DNA of 64,000 bases from Pseudisothecium myosuroides (Eukaryota; Streptophyta; Bryopsida; Hypnales; Lembophyllaceae), in NCBI GenBank assembly GCA_951799445.1, contig OX637293.1:21328001-21392000 (forward strand), in the 5' to 3' direction. The notes under the pieces are model-generated. The model saw nothing but the letters and a program-made list of their open reading frames with translations, was not told the origin of the DNA and did not search any database. The position numbers and the translations under genes are program-made. The first letter of the stretch is position 1. Each line of letters opens with the position of its first letter. Shown piece by piece: positions 35,474 to 47,000 of this stretch.

Positions 35474-38400
35474 ATGGTACGTTGTGCTTTTCCTTTCAGA
35501 AACTGTTGATCGCGCTGATTTTGGTTCTGGGTTTGGGGTTTTTGTTCTGTTGCGTGATTTGTCGTGGTTTGAAGGATTTGAGGTTTTTTTCCTCCTATGA
35601 AATGAAATAATAGCGCTCGGAAGTGCACTGCGTTTCTGTTTTGTGATTACAATTTTTTTCTCTTTGTCTCGCGTGAATTACGATGCGGATTGTGTGTTGG
35701 TGGAGGATTAGGGTTTGGGGTTTGTAGGTGTGCAAATTCGTCTGATTATGGAGGAATATGAATATGTCTTGGCGTTTCTGTGCGCAGGCGACGTTAGCGG
35801 ACTCCTTCTTGGCAGATTTAGAGGACTTGTCTGACGATGAAAATCACGATGAGGTATGCTTTTTTTTTTGTCATTGTAAATTTTGCTATACTGAATGTGT
35901 AAAGGAGTACGTCTTTTTTGGTGGATAATGTGAATCGATGCTTGTGAACGTCAGTATCGGCAACGGGCGCTGAACTGACAGACTGTGTTCCGATTGTGTC
36001 TTTGTTTTGTCATTTTTTTTTTAGTTTTGGGTATTTCAGTAATTGAACGAAGGTTTTTGCGTATATTCTTCTTAAAGCTCTGCTCCCTTCCTTGTCACAA
36101 AGGTCTAATAGGGTTTTTCCAAAGAGCTGTTTCCAGATTAGGGTTTATAGCATTTTTTGTTTCTATTTTGCCTAAGTCTAACCATTCGATCCATCGTTAA
36201 CACCTAATTGCACAAGTTAAATATAGAAATTCCATCTTGAAATACTCCTAGTAACTCTCAACACGTATTCCTATCTATTTTTATTGATCCAAAATGTAGG
36301 CATGAGTTCTTCTTTCTACTGGTGCATTTTGTTTCCTTCCTAAATGATCTATTTCAACTCCTATCTAAATGGAAGAAGCCGCTTTAGGCAATTTTCACAA
36401 GCATGGGTTAAGATTTTTTAGCTTTTGAGGATTTAGGGTTCAAACTAAAGACATATTGTTTTCTGCTTATAGTAGTTCACTGGTATGCTCCTTCGTTTCT
36501 TCCGCTTGGTTTAACTGTCTTAACAAAGTATGCCAACGGTACGATTAAATATGTTGGGTCTCCTTGTAATGTTAAGAGCCAAGCAGTTGAAGGTACTCGA
36601 AGTCCGAGTCTTGAGATGGATTGACAATCTTTAAACTGTGCTAATTCAGGCCTTTGGGGCTAGCAGGAGGGTGCCGAAGCGGCAGAAGAGGCTCCCGATG
36701 GAGACGAAGAGATGGCGGAGGCCGCAATCCTCAATTACGATGACCTGGACAGTGTTGCCAAGTTACAAAAGAGTCAACGCTTTCATGATATCATGAAGGT
36801 AGATTGTGTTTTCGTTCTGTTCTAAGCTACAAAATGCATGATCTGCTGAATTCCTTGGATATGCTGTTTTCAGCTCATGGGCTTTCACGAGTATATGCTT
36901 CCTCTTTCTTGTTACGTGTTTCTAATCGAATTCCTCTCTTTTTTTTGTTTACTAGAAACTGTTATGCTCTGTTACTTACCAGAGTTGTTTAACGGTCTCG
37001 TAATCCTTGTGAGATTCTAATTATTGATGTTTGGTCAGTGCAGAAGGTGGATGACGCGATGGCGAATGGCACAGATAGTTCCTTCAAAGGAGTGGTGGTG
37101 GAGGATGACCCAGAGTACCAGCTCATAGTAGACTGTAACGCGCTTTCTGTTGATATCGACAATGAGATTACTATCATCCATAATTTTATTCGAGACAAGT
37201 ACCGTGCTAAGTTTCCAGAGCTGGAATCTCTAGTGCTGCATCCTATTGATTATTCACGTTTGGTGAAGCAAATTGGTAATGAGATGGATCTTACTTTAGT
37301 TGACTTGGAGGGACTCTTACCGTCTGCCACAATTATGGTGGTATCTGTCACAGCTTCCACAACAAGTGGGAAGCCTCTCTCTGAGGAGAGTCTTCAGAAG
37401 ACAATTGATGCTTGTGACCGGGCCCTTGCACTCGATGAAGCGAAGAAGAAAGTGCTGGAATTTGTGGAGAGTAGGATGGGTTACATTGCCCCGAATTTAT
37501 CGGCTGTTGTTGGTAGCACAGTTGCTGCAAAACTGATGGGTGCGGCAGGTGGTCTTGCTGCGCTTTCCAAAATGCCAGCTTGCAATGTACAGATACTGGG
37601 TGCCAAGAGGAAGAACCTGGCTGGATTCTCAACTGCAACACAACTTCCACACACGGGTTTTGTGTTTCAGACGGAAATTGTGCAAAGCACTCCTCCACCA
37701 CTGCGAATGAAGGCTTGCCGTCAAGTTGCAGGGAAGTGCACACTGGCCGTTCGGGTTGATTATACAAGAGGTGATCTTTCCGCGAAAATTGGACAAGACT
37801 TCCGGGAAGAGATTCGAAAGAAAATTGAAAAGTGGCAAGAACCTCCGCCTCCTAAACAACCGAAACCGCTTCCGGTCCCAGACAGTGATCCGAAGAAGAA
37901 AAGAGGTGGCCGTCGGCTCAGGAAGATGAAGGAGAGGTTTGTTGTTCTCTCTGTAAAATCGTCATGAGTGTTGCTGAGTTGGTTTAAGGATAGCATTCTA
38001 CAATTTGTCTTCTGTTGTTTGTAAGCAGATACTTGAATCATTTGTGTTACCTTGCTAATGTTATTATCGAGAAGGTTTTTTTATTGCACGCATGATGCTA
38101 AGATTCAATTCTTGTCGTCTTCTTAGGTATGCCCTGACTGACATGCGCAAACTTGCAAATCGGATGAAATTTGGTACACCTGAAGAGAGTTCACTCGGTA
38201 ATTTTCTACTCTTGTTTTTTCCCTCACTTTTATCGGAAATATCTGGTAACATCTGTTTGCGATGCTCCTTGGGTTATTGATGACTGAACTGTGGTCGTTT
38301 TGTGTGTAGGAGATGGTTTGGGAGAAGGTTATGGAATGCTTGGGCAGGCGGGCAGTGGCAAACTGCGAGTCTCTATTGGTCAGAGCAAGCTTGCTGCAAA

Positions 38401-39033
38401 GGTTGCGAAGAAGTAAGTGTGCTGCGATTGCCTCATTTTCTGGGAAAATAAAATGCTAGCAATGGTCCAACATTTTTTCTTTTTGTATCCAAAGCGTCTG
38501 GTGATTGAGATTGTTTTTCTTAATGGTTTACATTTTCCAAACTTGCCTAGTTTTGTGTAATGTTGGCTATATGAATTGTAGTTAGTTTCCTTTCTGACTC
38601 TAGTGGGGGCATTTTTAAACTGCAGGTTCAAGGAGAAACACTATGGCAGCAGTGGTGCCACATCGGGTCTTTCTTCAAGTCTTGCGTTCACACCTGTTCA
38701 GGTTTGTTCAGAGTTTCTGCTGGCTGATCCAGAGGTTTTCTGTGCTTCATATTGTGGGTTTATTATGAAATCCCTGATGGGTGTCGTGTTTGATACCGAA
38801 AGAATCCATTTCTGAGTGAAGCACAATACCATGCCTGATTTATTTCTACGGACATTTCCATTTCTGTTGTTTTGTATAGAATAGTAATTTATTTTTTGAT
38901 TGGGTTGTCCTGGATGCAGGGTATTGAGCTAAGTAATCCTCAAGCACAGGCAGGCTTGTTGGGAAGTGGCACTCAGAGCACCTACTTTTCAGAAACCGGA
39001 ACCTTTTCAAAGATTAAGAAGCCAACCTTTTGA
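35474..39033 (+). CDS. PRP31: U4/U6 small nuclear ribonucleoprotein PRP31
   Basis: Eight coding exons (35474-35476, 35788-35853, 36667-36798, 37044-37936, 38127-38197, 38310-38412, 38626-38701, 38920-39033) join in phase to 485 aa, the same length as the Arabidopsis protein. The first coding exon contributes only the ATG; exon 2 then reads ATLADSFLADLEDLSDDE, the usual start of the family. An acidic N-terminus leads to the Nop domain in exon 4 (EDDPEYQLIVDCN, LESLVLHPIDYSRLVKQIGN, SAVVGSTVAAKLMGAAGGL, MPACNVQILGAKRKNLAGFS), then a basic stretch (PKKKRGGRRLRKMKER, about 350-365) and the conserved tail (MRKLANRMKFGTPEESSLGD, GTQSTYFSETGTFSK). The family binds U4 snRNA with the 15.5K protein and bridges to U5 through Prp6 in the nucleus. 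If intron 1 were retained, an in-frame ATG at about 35764 could serve instead. Confidence 0.97.
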
Positions 39034-39673
39034 TCTAGATGTAAGATCCCTCGCCTTATTGAAGATGCTTGATTCATCTGGGCGATTCATCTGCCTGAAT
39101 TAGAAAGTTTTATTTGATAAGACTTAGAATTTCTCAGGCACAAGCGCAGTGTGGTGAAATGTTCTGTCACATGTATTGAGAAACTTGTTTATAGCTGTGT
39201 GACGTTTTAGATTCTATTGAACGCCTTTTTATGTCAATTTCATTCCCTTTGTGTTGGGTTGTGATTGTTTTTTTTGATAGGACATTGTACTACTAAAGAG
39301 CTGAGAAGTTTTGGCTTTTATGGGTTGTCAGCTTGGTATGATGGTCATGATCTCTCAGTGAGTTCTTTCTCCCAGCCACCATTTGTTTTTAAATTGTAGA
39401 GGGTGCAAAGGCAATCGTTTGGTGAAGGTGTAGCATGTGAATTGATGTTACTGATGTGATTCTTGTATCTTGCCGGTTTTGTTGTGAAGAAATCTACCAC
39501 GTATTTAGAGCTTTCACGTTGGACCGTAAAGCAAAGTTGATTGCCCTTACGATATTTCTTGTTCGGACCATTTGAAATATCGTCGCATTTCCATGGATCT
39601 CTAGAATGCTATCTATTCTACAGCACAGGAGAAATTAGCCATAAATTTGTTAATTAATTAATTAATTAATTAA
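39034..39673. other. PRP31 3' region and a TTAA microsatellite
   Basis: The sequence after the PRP31 stop is moderately T-rich and is probably its 3' untranslated region for a few hundred bases. About 39650-39673 is a run of TTAA/AATT tetramers at which a TTAA-flanked element begins. No other gene is seen. Confidence 0.5.
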
Positions 39674-40495
39674 TCCATGGAACCCACTTTGGGTTTTTTG
39701 AGAACTCTGGCAGTCTCTATTGAGTTCATAATTTGGAATTTTTGCATCAAATTTTTAGGATGGATTCTAGTCGTTCCAGTAAATATTGTAAGTTTAATGT
39801 CAAAAAAAGGTTGGCAACTAAACATATATTCTAAAAAATGATTAGTTAATTTTATTTGATTGTATAGATTGATACCTACTTAAAAAACATTTGAGCCATA
39901 CAATTTTGAACAATTAGATGAAAGTGATGATGAGTTTTATTTTGTTGGCAATAAGATAGAAAAAACTTATGAAGTTGTTTTTAAACTCAATTTTGACAAT
40001 TCCCAAATAAGAACTAAAACATAGGATACATATTGCTTACTAAAACATATTATTGAGATTGACAATTCTCAATTTCTTATAGAAGTTATTAGTGATTTAG
40101 TTTTTCTTTAATCTATAAGAACCTTGTTCTTCTTTTTCTTTTTTTTTGAACATGAATACAAAAAAAAAATTAGTTAAATTTTCTTACATGTATTCTCAAC
40201 CCATTTTTTAACATATTGACTAAAATACATAAATTTTGGAGTATATGAAAGATAAAAAATTTATTCTGGGAAGGAATAGAAGTTCCTATTGTCTAAAGTT
40301 TAGGCAAATTGAACTTACAATGAATGGGGATTTTCTCTTTAAAATTTTGAGAAGATGTATTTGAGCAAGTTAAAGTTCTGCTATGGTTGGATTTGTTAAA
40401 AAAATAAATACTGTATAAATGAAGATTTTAGCCTTGCTTTGAGTTTGAGTATTTGAAGTAATTTTGGGCCTGAAAACATGGTAGTATTTTAGGGA
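39674..40495. mobile_element. TTAA-flanked non-autonomous element, subfamily B, uninterrupted copy
   Basis: A TTAA lies on both sides (39670-39673 and 40496-40499). The right end, read in reverse, begins TTAATCCCTAAAATACTACC, close to the family end TTAACCACTAAAGTTCTTTC at 56153. Internal landmarks shared with the split copy at 55914/60902 are TCATAATTTGGAATTTTTGC, ACATATATTCTAAAAA and TTGACAATTCTCAATTTCTT. It is about 820 bp with no coding capacity. The AT richness and TTAA-rich start mean the exact left end is uncertain. Confidence 0.6.
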
Positions 40496-40499
40496 TTAA

Positions 40500-40874
40500 T
40501 CACCCTTATGTAGAGATACATATCAACTAAGGTAAAACATCCCAATGTGGTGTCAGTCATCCAATTCCAACATCTATTAGCTCCTCCCAATTGTGTCAAT
40601 CACCCACCTATTACCACAATCGTAGCAATCCTTTAGCATCATGACAATGCACTTGAAGAGAGAACATGTCATTATGTGGTTTAGTATGAGTCTGTTCACG
40701 CTTTACTAGTTTAGTCCCAACAAAATTTAAAAAATCATAAAAAAATCATTTTTTGTCAGAATGTCTTCATTCAACTTGCAAATGACTTCTCTCAAACTTT
40801 TCAATCTCTAAAACATATGTGAATTGAGTTGACAAACAGCATCTCCACGGTACCTAGATAACAAATCTGGGAGG
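40500..40874. other. Intergenic DNA, no feature seen
   Basis: Between two element copies there are about 370 bp with no recognisable repeat end or coding frame. Confidence 0.5.
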
Positions 40875-41595
40875 TAAGGTAACAAGTTTAGAAATTGCCC
40901 ACCTAAGAGCTAAAACAGAATTTTGGGGAAGTGAAACCTCTCGAAATATTTTTCAGTAAATTTTCCTTGAAAGGCAAGAGGAATTGGCATCTAACCCAAG
41001 TCGTTTCATATTTTTTGGAGCTTTCAAGAATTAGTTATGAAATTTTGAAGTTGAAGTGGCATAGGGCTCTAAAATCGCCCACCCCCTAAAATGTACATTG
41101 CTTGTACATCGCTGAAGGCTATGAAATAGTTACATGTACAAGCAGTGTACATTTGAATAGGGTTGGCGAGTTTAGAGCCTGTGCGGTTTCAGAGCCTGTT
41201 AGAGCATCGCCACGGCTACTTTCCAAAGGCACTGACACCGGGCAATGGGCGGGCTGTGGTTTGGAAATTGCCCCACGGCACGCTCGCCAAGGGCAAAATA
41301 TGCCCGGCCACTTCCAAATTTGAAGAAGGCACGGGCAAATGGAGACTCTTGAACACGACTCACTAAGTAATAAAATAATCTTTTGAATCCCACCTTTTGA
41401 AAGCTTCTCTTCAAAAGTCAAAGAGATTCTTCTTTAAACAATACAATAATAAGTATGGTGCACCTTTTGGCTATTTTGCAAGTGTTGCCGTGTGGCCGTG
41501 GCTCGTCAATCCAAATGACGACATGACAACCAAAGAAAATTCCTCGTTTGACGCCCTCTTTCCGCGGTTTAGCTGTGGGGATGCTCTTACCTTAA
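40875..41595. mobile_element. TAAGGTAGGAGG-end element interrupted by a Tourist-like element
   Basis: The left end reads TAAGGTAACAAGTTTAG; the body (AATTTTGGGGAAGTGAAACC, GAAATATTTTTCAGTAAATT, CAAGTCGTTTCATATTTTTT) matches the copies at 42163, 48342 and 53051. Near the right end the expected sequence is split at a TTA by the element at 41202-41586; removing that insertion gives CCTGTTACCTTAA, matching the CCTCCTACCTTAG end of other copies. This dates the TAAGGTAGGAGG element as older than the inserted one. Confidence 0.75.
41202..41586. mobile_element. Tourist-like miniature element, second copy (nested)
   Basis: Ends GAGCATCGCCACGGCT and AGCTGTGGGGATGCTC form imperfect inverted repeats and are flanked by TTA on both sides (41199-41201 and 41587-41589). 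It is 385 bp and GC-rich like the element at 33999-34462, with a similar GAGCAT(T/C) terminus. It sits inside an older element. Short open frames in it do not resemble known proteins. Confidence 0.85.
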
Positions 41596-42162
41596 TAGAC
41601 TGATCTACCTTAACTCATAACAACGCCAGCATTTCTAATCCAGTTGCACATGCAATATCCTTGTTTTCCAACTGACAGATCCAGGGTACAGAGCAGATTC
41701 AGTTACAGAGTACAGACTCACAGGTCATGAGTAACTTACTGACGTTTTTAATCGATTCGTGGGATTTGATGTCGTGTTTCGAGCGTGTGGAGTCAGAGTT
41801 TGGGAAGCGTGAGATTAATGTTTTCCCTTCTTCACGGCAACCAAGAGGCAAGAGGAGTGTTAGGAAGGAGAATCGAGTGAGTGACGGCGCAAGCCTGGTG
41901 ATTTTTTCACGCTATCCCATAGCAATGCATCCGTGATGCTTTTCTACGATTAAATCACAACTTATACGACTTGATAAATTTATAGGAGATTACTCATCTT
42001 GCTAAATATAAGCTTAACTTCATCAAGTTAGGGCACACTTCAAGACTCTCATGTTTGATTGTCTGATATTAACGTACAGATTTTGCAGAGTTTCAGCAAG
42101 TCTGTGGTAAGCTTAAGTAACGGCAACCTGATAATGAGGAGGACTGTCTGGAGGTAAGCTGC
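41596..42162. other. Intergenic DNA with one short gene-like frame
   Basis: A 69-codon frame at 41727-41936 (beginning MSNLLTFLIDSWDLMSCFE) has codon-like composition and a possible splice donor after it, but no similarity I can name and no partner exon. I see nothing else in this interval. Confidence 0.35.
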
Positions 42163-42306
42163 AGGTAGGAGGTCCATAAATCGCTCATTTAAGAGCTGCA
42201 ACTGAATTTTGGGGAGGTGAAATGTCTTGAAATATTTTTCAGCAAATTTTCATTTGAGGCGGGGGGGTGATTTTAGAGCCTGAGCACTTTTAGAACCTCC
42301 TACCTT
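42163..42306. mobile_element. Short TAAGGTAGGAGG-family element
   Basis: The left end GGTAGGAGGTCC and right end CCTCCTACCTTAG are inverted. The interior (AATTTTGGGGAGGTGAAATG, GAAATATTTTTCAG) matches the left third of the longer copies, so this is an internal-deletion derivative of about 145 bp. Confidence 0.7.
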
Positions 42307-43200
42307 AGTAATTCAATTTTGTGCTGGATTTTTTTTGTGTTGCTTTTGAGTTATCTACAAATGAAATCATAAAGCATTGAACGAGGAATCATGAATTGCC
42401 ACAAACATTCAATGAAGTTGTCAAATGATCATCCATTAGCAACTATAGTTCATACTATTATCAACAATTCAAAGCTTTGTTTGTCTTCTCCTTAAATTGA
42501 GGTTTCGGTTGGTTGAACCTTGATCCAACTTTGGGGCTCGGAGTTGCAAAAGTTGAACTAAAACCTTATTTTGGAAGACAACTCAGTGTGATTAAATTGC
42601 AAGCAATCATGTCAACCCAATTAATGTGCAGAATTTCATGGCTCATAGTCTTGCTCTATAATTATTTATTATTATTTCTTAAAATTTTATGAAGGTGAAC
42701 AAAGAATTTCAGGAAATGTTTGAAGAGAGGAACTCAATTTTTTTGAACAATATCTCTTTTCCACAACATGCGATGCAGCTGCTGTTCAATCATTTATTGG
42801 AATGTTCAATGATTTACTGGAATCCTCAATGATTGATTGGATCATTGAGCAAGTATATTTCTTGGAGGCATATTGATCGAGTATTGAAATTCCTCACATC
42901 ATTGGTATTTCGCTCTTGTTATAATCCTCAAAGTCTTTTCAAAAATAATTCGTATGCTCAGTTCTCAATACTTGCTGTCTTGCGGATCTTGCAGATCCCC
43001 GGTTTCGGTTGATTGTTATCCTGACATCCATTTGCGGTGGATATCCCCGTTCGGAAGGATCAAAACACAACAAATTCATGCAGCTCGAGGCTGATCCTTA
43101 TCAACCAGAATCACACAATCTGCTCAGTTTCAAATCTTTGATGATTGGGTTTAAACTTACTAATTCCATAACATTATTCTGCAATGTCAACCATGTAATG
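42307..43200. other. Intergenic DNA, no gene seen
   Basis: No protein similarity, inverted repeat or tandem repeat was recognised. A 79-codon frame at 43009-43248 runs into the next dispersed repeat and is not supported. Confidence 0.5.
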
Positions 43201-43440
43201 TTGTGGACATTAAGTGTCCTATGGATGACAAAGAGTCCTTCTATGTAAAAGGGAAGTGTAAATGTTCATCCTTGAAATTTTGTGTGAAAAGAGAAAGTCT
43301 TGTACAATAGTTTGATCTCCAATGATTGCTCTTGGTGGGGTTTTTTAAGCAAATGATTTGCATGATACCCAAAAGGATCATTTCTATGATAACCAACATG
43401 GTGTTCCAAGGTTAAGTAGAGCTTCTTTGGCACTCACTAA
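43201..43440. repeat. Dispersed ~220-bp repeat copy
   Basis: The copy contains AGTGTCCTATGGATGAC, CCTTCTATGTAAAAGG, GTCTTGTACAATAGTTTGA, CTCCAATGA and CCCAAAAGGATCATTTC, the landmarks of the family also seen at 23460, 28640, 51240 and 54405. Confidence 0.75.
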
Positions 43441-43524
43441 AAGAAATGTAATGGCTTATTTACTTATATGGAGGAAAAAATTGGCCCATTGTAACTAGTA
43501 TTTTTATAAATGCTAATTTGAAAT

Positions 43525-44041
43525 CCCGGGTACGCAACTCTCATATTATATGGCCTTGATTATAATCACTTATAATGCATTTTAGTCTAATTTCAAGGGA
43601 CACAATTTGTTTTAATGTAGAAAACTCTTGTAGCCCTTTTAACAAGGAATCCAAAAACGTAATTATATATATGAAATGATATTTCTTTGAGGACAATAAT
43701 AGCATTAAAAAACTAATTATATGAGTTTTTTTAATACATGTATCATAGGACAAGCTACCCAACTTTTTGGGCTTTTTAATAAAATTTTAATTTTAATTGG
43801 AGGGAACTTTTTGTAAAGAATTTTTAAAACTATGCATAGATGTTTCAATTCTTCATATGTATTGTTAGTTTTTTTTTCATATGTATGCAATTGAACATTT
43901 TCTACATTTCATTTTTTTATAATTTGGTCTTCACCCAACTTTTTGATCTTTTTAATTTGATATAATTTTTACAAAAGCCATCCTCTGAGCCATTTTAATG
44001 CCGATGACCCCTGTGTATAATACATGAGTTGCGTACTCGGT
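43525..44041. mobile_element. hAT-like non-autonomous element with perfect 8-bp duplication
   Basis: The ends CCCGGGTACGCAACTC and (reverse complement of the right end) ACCGAGTACGCAACTC are inverted repeats. The flanks carry the same 8 bases, TTTGAAAT, at 43517-43524 and 44042-44049. An 8-bp duplication points to the hAT superfamily. The 517-bp interior is AT-rich without a coding frame of note. Confidence 0.82.
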
Positions 44042-44049
44042 TTTGAAAT

Positions 44050-47000
44050 GCTCTTGTTTGGCTACATGAGTTGATTCTTCTTCCCCCATTTGCTTCTTTG
44101 TTATATTACACCTTTTAGAATATGACAGAATATTTCATTATAATTAGCCTTTTCAATTAGAAAAAAATGAAGGTCCAAAATCTTTTATTTTAGTAGAGTT
44201 GTATGCAGTGTAAAGTAACAAGTCCTTAAAGTGACTAATTTTTTCAGATCTTCCCTATAAAAAGATCTAGTATAGTTAACGTAGAATTAAAGAATTTATA
44301 TATGGAAGTTCAATGCTTGTGTCCATATGGTGTCCAAACATACATATGGGAAGCTACAAGGGACAAAATTCATCCTTGAGATGGATGAAAAGAGAAAAAA
44401 AATATAGTACACAACAAAAATAATAAACAAATGAGAAGCTATAAATGTTCCGTTTTCAATTAGTGAGAGACACTTGTTGAATCCAGGTTGCATGCCATTT
44501 AAATACAAGAGGATCGCTTTTGAAATACATCATGATCCATCAACATAACTATCCCATGTGCTATCCCATGTGCTTACTCCACCCCGTATGAACTAAAATA
44601 GCGACCCATTAACTTTCACTTTCACTTTCACTTTCAGAAATTATAATTCAATGTCCAACATTCCATAAATTGTGCAACTCTTTGCGTTCATTGCAGATTT
44701 CACTCTTCTTTCACTGAAAATTCAATCAACCATTGCACCAATTTCAACAGTTACCTTAAGGTAGTTTACTCTAAAAGCGACCGTGTTCTAAATGCGACCT
44801 CTATCTACAAATGAGAGTGATATGTCAAAGATGAGTTACGTAGGCTTAAATGGTCGCTTTAAGAGCAGTCTGTATATCTCCGTATCTCCGTATTGACTCC
44901 TGTTATTTCTATAATTCAAAGGTATCGATTCCAAAGAATTGGCGGAAATCCTGATGTTCGCAAGCAAGTGGTTCTGTTATACGTATCTTCAAAAATAAGA
45001 GAAGCCAATTTCAGCAAATCAGCCATAAGAAAATTGTAGAATGATGCCTCCAAGCTAACTACGAATGAGAGAACCTGCCTTTAATAACATGGGATCCAGG
45101 AATTTTGTAATTACAGCTTACTAATTAAGCTTAAGCTCAATGAGCACACAAAAATATGGTAACGATTTTTAGGTGCGTCATCTAATATCCAACTAAGCAA
45201 AGGAAACACTACAGGTTGTGAAATCGCGAGAGGCTCTGAAATTAGTCTCCAACACCAGTAATTGATGAAACCAGTGCTGGCAAAGCCAATTTCAAGAAGG
45301 TACGCCATAGCTTTTTGCAACGACAGTTCGGGGACAGCTAAAACGAAGTCTTCAAACCGGCCCAATGATCCAATTATAACAAAATGCTTTCTCAAATTTC
45401 AAACAAGTTTACGAAAGTTAATTGAAGCTAGAGCTCTTTGAGACAACCCCAGAAGAGTCGAAGCACTTTGAGTGTATTTCGAGGATGTCTAATTGCATTC
45501 ATTTCCTCTTTCATTCGCTATATCATCTTAACTTGATGTGAAATTTATGCAAATTGTGTTCAAAGTTAAGTTGTTGGATTGTACAGTACCTGTATTGTAC
45601 AGTACATATTGCTGTTGGCGGAGAACTTTGTACGTTCTGCATCTCTCTGTCTCCTTCCAGCGAGCATTTAACGGCTCGGTCTTCCTCTCACATTCCTCTC
45701 TTCTTCTCGTGTATACATCTGTCCAGGTTGCTTCCGGAGTTCCAGAAGTTCCGTAGTACCGTTGGAACTTTGAACTTGCGTTACCTGAAGTCGACTTTGA
45801 CCATACTTGCTGATTGTACAGGGAGCTTAACTTGCTCCATCCTCCAGAGTTTCTTAGCTAGTCAGACTATTTTGTCTGTAGTACAAGTTTTTTTAAGGAC
45901 CAGTACAGTGTAGTTGCAAGAATTTGGTGACTGGAAGGCGCGAAGGTAGACACAGTCTTTGCTGACAATGAAAGAGGTGAGATCGATCGATCTCGACTTG
46001 TATCAACTTACTATTATGAGAGACTTCAAATTCTTGGTACTAGTCTAAGATGTTTGTGACTTTGTGAATGCATCTTCAGTGTAATCGATCTTGCTGTCGA
46101 TCTGTTGCAACGTGTTCAAATCTGTTTGCAATATTTGTTGAGTTGTAGCTCGAGGGATTACTAGCTACCTTAATTAATCACTGCCTTAATTAATTATGCA
46201 GAGCTAGGACGTCACTGCAGAAGGCAGTCGACTTGAATCGAGGTTCCTTCGAGAACTTGCAGAACTAGTAGTCTTGGTGCTTCAACTGGAATTCTGTGTG
46301 AAGCTAGCCATTCTGGTGGAACCACCTAGATCTGATTCTGCAGTATATATGTCTTAATGTATCCAATGCCACCCCAGGCAGTTCCAGATGCTCAGTGTTT
46401 CAGTTATTTTGGTTGCAGGCAGCGGGGACTGCACTTGGTGATGTGAACCTGGGAGTGCACATCTGCTGCGAGGCTTGTGCTCATCAAGTTGGGTGAGTTC
46501 TCATTAGACTAAGTGAGTGTGTGCATGGACATAAAGTTGTTAAATTGGCGTCTTGCAGGGCACCAAAAATGTCGTGATCCTAGTCCTCTGAGCTCAAAAA
46601 CTAGAGATCTAAAATTTCAATTAAGCGATCAACCTGCAACAAACTCGATCGGTGAACTTTGTCATTTTAGCGAATATGAAACTAGAATGGCAAAGTCTTT
46701 GAGCGTTAGATTAGTGTTGTTCAAGTTCTCTGAGATTTGAAATTGAGGGATATTCAAGTTCCTAGAGGTCTAAACTTGGAGTGCGTGGGGCAGATCTGAA
46801 ATGAGCACTAAGTGACTGAGACTCTGCCAATTAGTCTGAAATCTGCCATCTTTTGAAAATGACGGATCGGAGGTTGTATCAGAATGACAGTGTTTGTTAA
46901 TTTTGCACAAACGGAACAGAAACCCATCTGTCTACTTTCTATTCCACTTGAAAACTTTCAATTTAAAAAAAATATATATGTTTACTGTATTTTGAAGTTG

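Noticed and set aside
41727..41936. Possible first exon of a gene (69 codons, gene-like codon use)
   Set aside because: No downstream exon, no similarity and the next sequence is an element cluster.
44771..44865. Possible very small miniature element (CTCTAAAAGCGACC ends)
   Set aside because: The inverted pair is short and imperfect, and I could not find a convincing target duplication.
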